64,000 bases of DNA from Rheum nobile (lineage: Eukaryota; Streptophyta; Magnoliopsida; Caryophyllales; Polygonaceae). The position numbers and the translations under genes were made by a program. This document shows positions 55,300 to 64,000 of this stretch, one piece after another. Positions within the stretch are counted from its first letter, which is position 1. Every line of letters starts with the position of its first letter. The notes under the pieces were generated by a model. It searched no databases. It saw only the letters and a program-made list of their open reading frames with translations, and was not told where the DNA came from. The stretch is from assembly GCA_027886185.1 (NCBI GenBank), contig WOAB01000563.1, forward strand, positions 2,852,001 to 2,916,000, read 5' to 3'.

Positions 55300-56540
55300 T
55301 GGGTCGCTTGACTCGAGTGTCAAAGGCCTGCCGTGGAACCCTTGGCTTCGGCCTTGATGTATTGCATGAATGGCCTTCGGGACATCAGAGTGAACAATAA
55401 CTTTAGAGGTTTAGAGACACTGTGAGTGTCCGAGAGCAGCGGCGAGGACAGTGGCGTTGGTGAGAGCGAAGGCGCTGGCGACAGCGAAGGCGAGAGCGGT
55501 GACGCTCGCGAAGGCGCTGTCGACAGCGAGAGCGATGCCGAGGGCGGCGTCGATGGAGTTGGTGAAGGCGAAGGTCTTGACAACGAAGGCGTCGGCGAGG
55601 GCGACGACGACCGCAATGCCGAGAGCGATGGTGAAGGTGATGGTATTGGCGATAGTGTTGGCGATGTTGGAGCCGTAGCGTCGGTAGCGGATGAAGGTGT
55701 AGGCTCGGTGGCTTCGAGCAAGTGTCGAAGAGACGACTAGAGGGATATAATCGGAGGGCTCCGATTTGGGGTTGCCATAGCGTCGGCGCGGGTGAAAGGG
55801 GAGGGAAGTAGAGGTTGGTGACGCAAACCCTAAGACGGAGGCGTTGGCTCTCAACAATCAATTAGGATTAATAAGGTGCGTGACCTAAATACAAGAGTCG
55901 AGAGGGCCTTATATAGGCATTCGGCTATGATGGGCCGAGACACTAAATGGACTAGCCCACTATGCAATAGTGGGCACACGTCCAAAAATAGAAACTTACT
56001 AATAATGGAAAGTGCTAATAATAGAAAGTGCTAAAAAGGGAAAACACCTAAATATGGAAACCTACTAAACATAGTAAGTTCCATAACTAGCAAGACTTAA
56101 AATAGAAAGTTGCCAAAATGGGAAAGTATTCACAAAATGTCTCAAATTACATATAATAAACCTCTAAGTCCAAAAAATAGCTAAAGCCAACACTTGTGCC
56201 TTGCAATGCTTCGGCGGCGGCGGTGAAGACGACGTCGAAGTCCCGGGGGCGGCTCGCTGGGGCAAAGGTGTGGCGCTGTCGTGGCTTAGCCTTCTAGAGG
56301 TTCCTCATGAGTAGTGCTCGAGCCAGAACTGGATGTGCTCGGCTGGATCTGATCGTGGCCTTCCATGGTGAGGAGAAGTCGTAGAGTAGGCACCGACTCC
56401 GGGGCGCCTTGGCTTGCGACTAGGCGAGTGACAAGGGATTGTGTGGCATTGGAGATGGCCTTGGCACGAGCCCTTGTGACAGGCCCATCACTGCGAACGG
56501 ACATGGCCTCTTCCTCCTCGGTGGCCGTCATCATAGGTAG
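55300..56540 (-). mobile_element. antisense LTR-retroelement fragment inside the MULE
   Basis: On the minus strand an 82-codon ORF (56286-56534) precedes an LTR-like stretch starting TGTTGGCTTTAGC (about 56190) with TATATAAGG near 55910. It is followed by a GC-rich (GGCGAx)n tract at 55440-55680. The LTR part parallels 4755-5350 in element order. MULE coding resumes at about 56560, so this interrupted it. Left boundary and target duplication are not resolved. Confidence 0.55.
56286..56534 (-). CDS. short gag/pol-end-like ORF
   Basis: SDGPVTRARAKAISNATQSL is the GPxTRARAK signature common near the junction of gag and pol or at polyprotein ends in plant Ty3/Gypsy elements. The 82-residue ORF ends with a Ser/Thr-rich tail at TAA 90 bp before the LTR-like start, as a polyprotein C-terminus would. 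Confidence 0.5.
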   Translation of the reverse strand: MMTATEEEEAMSVRSDGPVTRARAKAISNATQSLVTRLVASQGAPESVPTLRLLLTMEGHDQIQPSTSSSGSSTTHEEPLEG

Positions 56541-56557
56541 GGTCGCATCATTATGCT

Positions 56558-57793
56558 ATGAAATATATTGACAACTTTGAGCATTTTAGTGGTAATGTTC
56601 GTTGGTTGTTGAGGTCGCCCACTGAGGATGTGTATGAGGCACGACTTCAATACTTGACGGGTAAATGGATTAAGCTACCCTGGCTGATGGAGTACGTGAA
56701 GACGGTATGGCTTGATCCATACAAGAAGATGCTAGTCTGTGTGTGGTGCGACACAGTTCTCCATTTCGCCACAAGATCATCAAACAGGTAAATTCATAAG
56801 TGCAACTAGGAAAACCCCTTTAGATACGTATCAATATATACTAAGTGTAACTTGAGTTTTATTTTCAGGGTTGAGAGTCAACACTCTGTGCTGAAGGACG
56901 GGATCGAACATCTGTTGGAGGCTTGGACGCCCTCGTGCAGCAAATCGATAATATGTTCGCTGATCAGATTTGGGAAATCAGGGGTGATATGGAGCAGAGT
57001 GCTTTTAAGGCGCCCATAGAGATCGTAAATGGGTCGAGTTGGGTGAGGAATTTTTTCAGGCGCATTCTTTATAAGGTCTCGGAAAAGTGCTTAATAATGC
57101 TATACAAGGAAGTTGGTAGGGCAAAGGAAGGAAAAATACTCGAGGAAGAATGTCGTGATGTGTTTTGGAAATCCACCCTAGGCTTGCCTTGCCCACACAT
57201 GATCAAGGAATATGTAAGGGCCGGTGTCCCGTTGAAGCCAAGTGAAATCCATATTTATTGGAAGCAAATCAAGTGGGAAGGAGTTGGTCATGATGAGCTC
57301 GCACTAGATGAGGACGTCTTTATCTCAGAAGAAGATGTCATCTTAGGTGCCATGTGGGGAGATTGGGCCAACGATGAATTGCCCCTAGAGCTGAAGAGCG
57401 ACTTTGCCCGCAAGTATAAAGATTTCGTTGAGCCGAGATCGTGTACCGCAGAAGAGCTCCCGACCGCTTTGACCAAGAAGGAGAGACCTAAAAAGAAGAA
57501 GAACGATACCAAGAGGGACCCGAGTTGGTTTGAGCACAGGGCGGAAGAAAAAAGGAAGAAGGATGAGGGAAAAAAAAAGAAGGTTGAGGAGCGGAAAAAT
57601 TCGTCCTTGGGATCTAAAGGACGTCCTTCGAGCGGTAAACCGCGCAACGGAGTTTCACCTAGCAAGCGTACCTCCACTGGAGCACCTAAGGGTGACAAGG
57701 ATGTGATTTACCTTGGCTTCAACTGGGGTCGAGATATTATTGATTCGTTCATGCTCGCCTACATTGCAGGAGTACAAAATGTAATGGGCGATG
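56558..57793 (+). pseudogene. MULE-OTU transposase: C-terminal transposase, zinc and basic linker
   Basis: Exon 56558-56787 (VRWLLRSPTEDVYEARLQYL, WLDPYKKMLVCVWCDTVLHF) ends at GTAAAT. Exon 2 from 56869 continues RVESQHSVLKDGIEHLLEAW, then a shift to DALVQQIDNMFADQIWEIRG. A zinc-binding LGLPCPHMI (SWIM-like C-x-H) follows at about 57180. A Lys-rich linker with KKNDTKRDPSWFEHR leads to RDIIDSFMLAYIAGVQNVMG at the solo LTR insertion. Confidence 0.88.
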
Positions 57794-60700
57794 TGTAATA
57801 TCCCTTAATTTTTAGTAAGGATAATTGGGTAATTTTTCCCAACCTTCGTTCAATAATTTTTTTTTTCGCTTTCAGTGGAGTTTGGATTTTCAGTAATATC
57901 CATGATCTCCGTAATAATTCTCTGAGTGGTATAAAATACATTCGATGTATTTTCGGGACTTAGAATATTTGTTTGGATACAAACATGTAATTTCCGGAGT
58001 TTAAAACCCATACCAAATCTTGTCCTCCCGTTTCAATCTTATCCCGTTACCACTTGGCTTCCCACTTGGGCATGGTCGGCCCTCTTGCAAGTCCTTGGTC
58101 GGACCTTTGCCCCCTCCTTGGGCTATATAAGGTGGTGGGGATGAAGAGTAGAAGGGCACACCAGACCTCTCCATTGTCTTCTCTCCCGCTGAGCTGCCGC
58201 CTCCCCTGTTCCTCTCGGTGAGCTTCCTCTACCCCTCCCCTGTTCTGGGCTGGTGCGTCGTGGTGGTGATGGCAGCTCGTGCTGCGTGTTGTTGTTGCAG
58301 TCGGGATGGAGGCAGGGTAGAGGATGGGTTGAAGATGGAGGAATAGTGAAGGTGGGGCCCTCCCCCCCTTGTTTAATTGTTGCTGGGCCGAGAGGCCCAA
58401 AACCCTTTCAGTCCAAATTTAACCCAAAATTATTTAAGCGCTTAGGCCATATCCTTGGAAAGGATATTTTCGGTAGTCGTCTCGTCTAGATTCATCGCCG
58501 AATCTACTCCAGGCAAGTGGCGGTTCGCTCTTGCTCATCATTCCATATTTCAATTAATTATCAATTGTTTAGTTGTTAATTAATTTAGGATGATTTACTG
58601 ATTTATTGTTTGTTGGGAACAACTTTGTTAATAATTGATTAAAAGATGATATTATAATAGGTTGTATATTCTGCTAGAACAACGCTATTATAGATATATA
58701 TTGTAGATGTGGGCCTTGATGGCTTTGATGTGATTTATTGCTGTGTTGAACTGTTTAGTTAGCACGAGTATTGTGTGTTAATTACCGTGATGGTATTGTT
58801 GTGAATTTAATGTGAACTTAATGCTAGAATAGCATGTGGGTTCGTAGGAACGCTAAGTCCAGATAAGGATTAGTCGTTTCTTTATAACTTAATGTTCGTA
58901 GGAACACTAATCTGGTTATGGATTAGTCGTTTCTTTATAACTTAATGGGTTAACCTATAACTTTCTACCACCCGCTAAGGTAGGAGGGGTTTAAGTGCCT
59001 TGCTAGCGCCATTGGGTGGCGTAATGTTACGTCACCCTGTGTTTTAAACTTCCGTTGTTACTCGGATTAATTTAACAGCGGTAAATTAATTAAGCACCTC
59101 GCCAGTGTATCGGGGTGGACGTAAGGTCACCCAGTGTATTAAACTTCCGTTGTTACTCGGAATAATAATTAAAAGCCTTAACAGAAGGGTGTGTGTTGTA
59201 ATAAGATAAGTGCCGTTGTCGCACATAATTAATAAGCTTTGGTAGTTGTACTAATTGGGTGGACATAATTGTCACCCTAAGGTTTAAAGCTTTGTAGCTG
59301 CTCTTAATAATATTAAAAGTCTTAACATTGATGTGAGTGTGATTAAGTGGTTATAGTAAGAGTTATTACATGGCATGGTGTATGGGAATAAAGTTGATGT
59401 CGTGATTGAGGAACCGATTAATCTCTCTAGAAGTAATCTAGAGGATGAAGTGATTAAGGGTGAATGTGTGGAGTTAATGTTCTAAGAGATTAAGAGTTAC
59501 CTTTCATAAGTGAGTTGTGTTATAAGCATTGAGGAGGATGAATCATTTCCAGAATGATGTCTTGAGGAATTAAGAGTAATATCTCATGTGATCCGTTTCG
59601 AGGAACATAGAGTGTGGTGATTATGTATGGAGAAAGTTAAGGAATCTTGAAAGTTTAGGTTATAAAGTGAGTAAAGGAATAGGTTAAGTCATTACTGAAA
59701 AGATCTTAAGTTAGAATTTGGCATAAGGACCAATTCTGATGTTAATGAATAATGGAATTGTGGGAAGTATCTTTAAGGAAGTTGAGGTTGTAATGTTTCG
59801 AGGTTACTAAGAGTTGATAATGAGATTTTAAGGAATTAAGAGGTGAACTTTAAGATTTTGTATATAAGGAAATTGTGAGGGAGATGCGTGTTCTCCTATT
59901 TTAAGGTAGCCATGATTAAGTGGATAAGATAAGTACAGTGATGCACATAATTAAGGATTTAGTCCCCTAGGGATTTACTTCCCGACTCGACTCTGTTATA
60001 GGGATTTAGTTCCCAAATCGACTTTAGGGATTTAGTTCCCAAGTCAACTCCTTCTTAGGGATTTAGTTCCCGACTGTATCTCTTTATCCTGAGGGATGAG
60101 AGAATCTAAGAGCTTAACGTGATGATCGTTTTGGAATTAAATGAGATAAGTGTCGTTGTCGCACATAATTAATATACCCTTGGGCGAGTAGTGCAGCTAG
60201 GCTGTAGTACAGCTAGGAAAGCTCGTCTTGATTTTTTAAACGCTTGTGTGTAATTATTAATGTTTCCCAACATTTGTCATATTTCCGATAAGACTCAATT
60301 CATTGGAGTCTTCTTTTGGGATTGATTGTTGTAAGACTCGGTCTTCCAGAATCTTCTCTTGATCATGTCTTTTCATGTATTCTAGTAGGAGTATGGTGGT
60401 TGACTATCGTCATCGGTTTTAATCCGAGAAGCGATGAGTCTAACCTAATACGACTACTTCGAACCACTCTGCTTTGTACCCTTGCGTAGTCTTTCATTAG
60501 ACTAACCAACCGTAATTGTTCTCTGCATGGTTGGCTGGTGTCATCCGTTCGATTCGGCACATCAGATAAGTTGTCATCCCGTGAAGGCTAGAACGACTAT
60601 AGAGGCGAACGGTGTTTTTGATAAGTTTATCCAGGTTAAGATCCTTGACGGGTGATCATTGCGATCAAGACCCTTTTATTGGTTATTTAAAGTCTTCCGA

Positions 60701-60925
60701 TGTGTTAAATATATCTTGTATTAAGTCTTCCGCTGTATTTTGGTTGTCTTTCGGATTATGGATGTAATGCCGAGACAATGATTTTAAATGAAAGTTATGA
60801 TATTTTGTATCATAATTGTTGTTTGATGATTTATATCAACTGGTAAAGCCTTGGGTGACATCGGACAGAACGTCTGAGGTCACTGGCGGTAATGCCTTTC
60901 CAAGGAAATTTTTGGGGGTGTTACA
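57794..60925 (+). mobile_element. solo LTR of a Tekay-like Gypsy family (B), 3132 bp
   Basis: Starts TGTAATATCCCTTAATTTTT and ends GGGGGTGTTACA, with perfect duplication CGATG (57789-57793, 60926-60930). TATA at 58124-58130. The GCAAG...CTTGC hairpin lies at 58513-58534. Four copies of a GGGATTTAGTTCCC hairpin repeat lie at 59968-60075. Islands TTTTGGAATTAAATGAGATA, CTAACCAACCGTAATTG and AGGTCACTGGCGGTAATGCC are shared with the other two LTR families. Confidence 0.93.
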
Positions 60926-61254
60926 CGATGGTCATTGTGGGTACCGTTCACTGGATGTATTATTAGGGGGGCACGAAAACGATTATCGGTACGTCCGATG
61001 GGAGCTTTCAAAGGAACTACAACAACGTCGAGCGCTGTACACACCGGCTTGTGTTGTTACCCCGATATCAGAGCTGATCAGGTTCGTGAATTATTCCGGA
61101 GTGTGCTCGAGCAATCACTGGATGAAAGTTCCTATTGTCGGCTTGGCGTTTGCCACACGATTCCAAGTGGCTCTTGTTGTACTATCATATGCTGGACCTC
61201 ACACATGCCTCTCAATGTGGGCTCTGATACGCTCTACTTTGTAGTGCGTAACTA
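60926..61254 (+). pseudogene. OTU-like cysteine protease domain of the MULE protein
   Basis: Across the solo LTR, removing one CGATG copy, the frame continues NVMGDGHCGYRSLD: the OTU D-G-x-C motif with catalytic Cys. Then come YRYVRWELSKELQQRRALYT, FVNYSGVCSSNHWMKVPIVG and FATRFQVALVVLSYAGP. Near the end the better family match shifts frame (SHMPLNVGSDTLYFVVRN, stop at 61252-61254). The general His near the C-terminus is not evident. OTU domains cleave ubiquitin chains. Plant MULE proteins with this fusion are known. Confidence 0.85.
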
Positions 61255-61257
61255 GGA

Positions 61258-62601
61258 GTTGTTACTAGGATTTAGGTACCATTTGTGTGGGTTTAGTAGA
61301 CAATTTAGGATAATGGAGTTGTAGAGAAGAAGTGGCTAAATGGAGGATTTTGGTGAAGTAATGAAGCATTAGGAGTAGGAAGCCACCGAGCGAAGGCCGC
61401 GAGCGCGGAAGAGCAACAGAGCCAGAATCGCGGTCACGGTGAACAAAACCGCGGTCGCGGTTTACCAGGAAGATCCGCGGGCGCGGAAATATTTCCGCGG
61501 TAGCGGATTGGCGACGAAGCAGCTGCAAGGTTACAGAGAGCAAACCGCGGTCGCGGATCCATGCGCGGCGCGTTTCGAGATTTTCGTCCGAGATCTTTTA
61601 TTTATTTTATTTTATTTCCTTTTATTCCCTTTATTATATTTTAGGAAGATTATATTTCTTATCTTAGAAAAAATAGGTTTTGCTAAATCTTTATATTCTA
61701 CCTTTAGAACATCAGATTGGAGAGTTCGTTTTTCTCCTTCTTCCTCGTCTCCCTTTTCTTTGTTTTTTATCTTTGTTTTGTTTTTGGCTAAACAATTGAA
61801 GCCTTGGTTTGAATTTGATTGTGAGATTATTCATTTACTCTATCATTGAATGTTATTGATTCTCTTGTTCTTCATCCCATTGAGTTTTATTGATTTCTCT
61901 AGCTTGATCAACTAGTAGTTATTGGTATTATTCATACTGCAGGATTAGGGTTTTGAATTCTATTGGTTTATCTAGTTTACCATTCTGTTGTGATTAGTAT
62001 TATTAGTATTGGTTTTCCTAGCCTGACAAACTAGTTGAGATTGATATTATCTATAGTGCTGGTTCCCCTAGTCTGGTCAACTTGTTGAGATTAATATTGT
62101 TCATCCCTAATTCAGAGTAGCAACCATGATTTACAGGAACTAGTTGTGAATGTTTATTGTGAAGAGATTTGATTGCATGTCGAGTACTAATTGGTTGTTA
62201 AGTATTGCATGAGCCTATCTATTCCTGAGCTTACTGTTGCTGTTAAATTGAATCTTGATAGTTTCTTGATTGTTTAATAGTTAGGATTATCAGGACTGGT
62301 AATTAATTTAGAACAAGGATTAGGACATTCATGAGAATTGAGAACTAGGGATAATCAATGATCGATCAACCAAACTAAAGGTGGATATTTGTCTAGCCAA
62401 GCTATTTATGTTTTATCTATTATTTTTCTTAGTTAGATTCATATAAACTCCCCCCTTTGTCTTTGTTATCAATTGGTGAACGATTTGGCAAACAGGATAT
62501 ATAGATTGATTCTTTGTGGGATTCGACCCTTACTTACCAAAACTACATTAGTTAGGTTTTTGAGGTTTATTTGATTGGTGTCTACGACAAACCCCTCATC
62601 A
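61258..62601 (+). mobile_element. 5' LTR of an Athila/Tat-like or LARD element
   Basis: The right end ACCCCTCATCA is followed by a tRNA-Asp-type primer site. The left end is uncertain (candidate TGTTACTAGG at 61262, right after the MULE stop). It carries a cluster of GC hairpins at 61390-61570: AACCGCGGTCGCGGTTT, GCGGAAATATTTCCGC and a second ACCGCGGTCGCGG. Most of the rest is AT-rich. The 3' LTR lies outside the window. Confidence 0.7.
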
Positions 62602-62605
62602 AATT

Positions 62606-62623
62606 TGGCGTCGTTGTCGGGGA
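62606..62623 (+). promoter_or_regulatory. primer-binding site, tRNA-Asp type
   Basis: TGGCGTCGTTGTCGGGGA differs by two transitions from the tRNA-Asp complement TGGCGCCGTTGCCGGGGA used by Athila-type elements. Confidence 0.85.
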
Positions 62624-64000
62624 ATCTAAAGTTTGTATATTCTCGTTTGTGTGATGGTTTACCGATATGATCAACAAGACACTATGTCGAGCCACGACAT
62701 TAACCAATGCGTTGCTCGGGAGGCAACCCGAGGTATGAAGTTTGTTTCCTTTTCTTATTTTTCTCTTTGTATGTTCTTTGTTTTCGCTTTCGTTTTTCGT
62801 TTTCGACTAACCTAAAGGCGGAGGAGACCACCAGAGAAGAAACCGCGACCGCGGCCGCGGCCACCACTTCAGGAGCCTGGTGTTTTATTTTTAATAAAAA
62901 AAACACGGGCGCGGGTGAAAACCGCGATCGCGGCCCCGCTGCCCAACTTTATTTCGCCGCGGAGATGATGGAATGCCATGCTTTAGCTGCTGAGGAGGCG
63001 AAGATTAGCGTGAGGTTTCCATCTGTTACCTCATGATGGAATGACATGATGCAGCTAATGATGATAAGGAGGAGCAGCAAGAGGACTTTGTAGATATGCC
63101 GGTTGATAATGTTTTCACTGACTATGCATATGCTGCTGATGGACAACACAATGCAGCAGGCACTTCGAGTGATCCTGCAGACCCCGGAAGACAATATGGG
63201 GAGTGGATAGCTGAGCTTGATGAGGACATGCGGATGCTCCGAGATCAGTCGCTGGTGCAGTGCTTTTACATCAAGCATTGGGACGTCTTTGCTTCACACA
63301 GGCAGCCATTGCACCAGTGACTCTTGATTCCATGACTTTCCACCGCCACGCCAGCCACGACATCCGAAACACAGACCACGTCGACATCGCTAGTGGGTAT
63401 CTTTCTTTCCCCCTAGAGTTTTATTTTTCGTCTTTCATTGCATTGAAGATAATGCAATATTTAAGCATGGGGGAGGGATTTGTACTTGTTGTCTTATAAA
63501 AAAAAATGAAAATAAAAGAAAAATCTTGGGCTAAGTCGAAAACCTGAAAAGGCGGCTTAGGCAATAAGCAGGTGGCCCGGACCAGCATTAGGCTGGGGTA
63601 AAAAGAGGCTAAAGAGCGATGTGAAGAATGGTGAGCTCATCTTTGAAAAAATGAAATGAGTGGCTAGGTGAAAACCTGGAAGGGCGCCTAGGCAAAATGA
63701 GTGAAAAGAAGAGGAGTGATTATTAGGATTCATTCATTCTGGCGTGGCGACATAAGTGTTGGAGATATAAGGAGGATTCGGGTAGGTCACTTTGGGAGTT
63801 ATAAGGAGATAGACTGAAGCTATGATTAGATGGTCACATTCACTCTATGGTGTTCGGGTTAAGCTTGGGGGAAGTACTCTGCTTTCCTTGAAGCTTGTGT
63901 ATTGTGTTGATTGTGTTGGTGCCTTGGAGATTCATGATTAGGTGCAGTTCTTAGTGGAGATTGTTTTGTGTGCTTCCTGAGACCTTGGGTATTTCATTGG
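62624..64000 (+). mobile_element. non-coding interior of the Athila/LARD-like element
   Basis: No gag or pol domain is visible in about 1.4 kb. The frames at 62707-63036 and 63096-63320 show no family. GC hairpin words recur (ACCGCGACCGCGGCCGCGG at about 62839 and ACCGCGATCGCGG at about 62920). A purine tract GCATGGGGGAGGGA at 63465-63478 is followed by an A-run. Absence of coding points to a LARD or an internally deleted copy, continuing past the window end. Confidence 0.6.

Noticed and set aside
55403..55861. Minus- and plus-strand ORFs of 75-152 codons, Ser/Pro- or Arg-rich
   Set aside because: Products of the (GGCGAx)n tract read in several frames at once; no frame is favoured.
1..64000. 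Endogenous pararetrovirus or other viral integrant
   Set aside because: All RT traces carry Copia, Gypsy-chromovirus or L1 signatures with matching LTR or poly-A structure. No movement-protein or coat-like sequence was noticed.
1..64000. tRNA genes
   Set aside because: Only tRNA-complementary primer sites were found. No cloverleaf with paired A and B boxes was recognised, though a covariance-model scan could not be run.

Overview
This is nuclear DNA from a flowering plant, most likely a eudicot. The evidence is the set of plant-specific transposon families present: Tork-like Copia, chromodomain Gypsy of the Tekay type, a Cassandra TRIM carrying 5S rRNA sequence, L1 LINEs with an RNase H domain, hAT/Harbinger/Mutator MITEs, Helitron-type helicase, and a MULE fused to an OTU protease. 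The species cannot be named from sequence alone. Composition is AT-rich, with sharp GC islands inside LTRs and one retroposon. No complete host gene can be defended. Host-like coding is limited to a possible terminal exon (1247-1617), a first exon resembling the 25-kDa pre-mRNA cleavage factor Im subunit (16180-16304), and a few unidentified short ORFs.

Layout. 1-1.6 kb: possible 3' end of a host gene with a 256-bp hAT MITE inserted in its last exon. 1.8-2.6 kb: TACAC-rich repeats. 3.1-4.2 kb: GC-rich retroposon with poly-A and target duplication; 5.4-5.8 kb: a second retroposon 3' end. 6.2-12.4 kb: a solo Copia-like LTR split by a full-length, opposite-strand Copia element (6432-12166). 12.4-18.9 kb: Helitron-like material, with an RPA/OB-fold ORF, a cleavage-factor exon and a PIF1-type helicase C-terminus. 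18969-28208: a Tekay-like Gypsy element with near-identical LTRs but ruined coding. 29.1-29.7 kb: hAT MITE. 30.0-42.8 kb: two decayed L1 LINEs in minus orientation, one holding a complete Cassandra TRIM, the other a Harbinger MITE. 43-44.9 kb: a MITE and AT-rich tandem repeats. 44943-51233: a non-autonomous Mutator-like element with a 9-bp target duplication, filled with two minisatellite families and itself hit by a hAT MITE and a 2.6-kb solo LTR. 51.3-53.5 kb: more short repeats and a MITE. 53.6-61.25 kb: a degenerate MULE transposase with C-terminal OTU domain, interrupted by an antisense LTR fragment and by a 3.1-kb solo LTR placed inside the OTU catalytic motif. 61.26-64.0 kb: 5' LTR, tRNA-Asp-type primer site and non-coding interior of an Athila/Tat-like or LARD element.

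The parts do not form a pathway; they form a layered insertion record. The most informative signals are structural. GC-rich hairpin motifs are reiterated in the LTRs of several unrelated retroelement families. A 22-nt hairpin and other islands are conserved in position across three divergent Tekay-like LTR families. One MULE derivative carries higher-order minisatellites. All identity statements are by eye; no alignment or database search was run.
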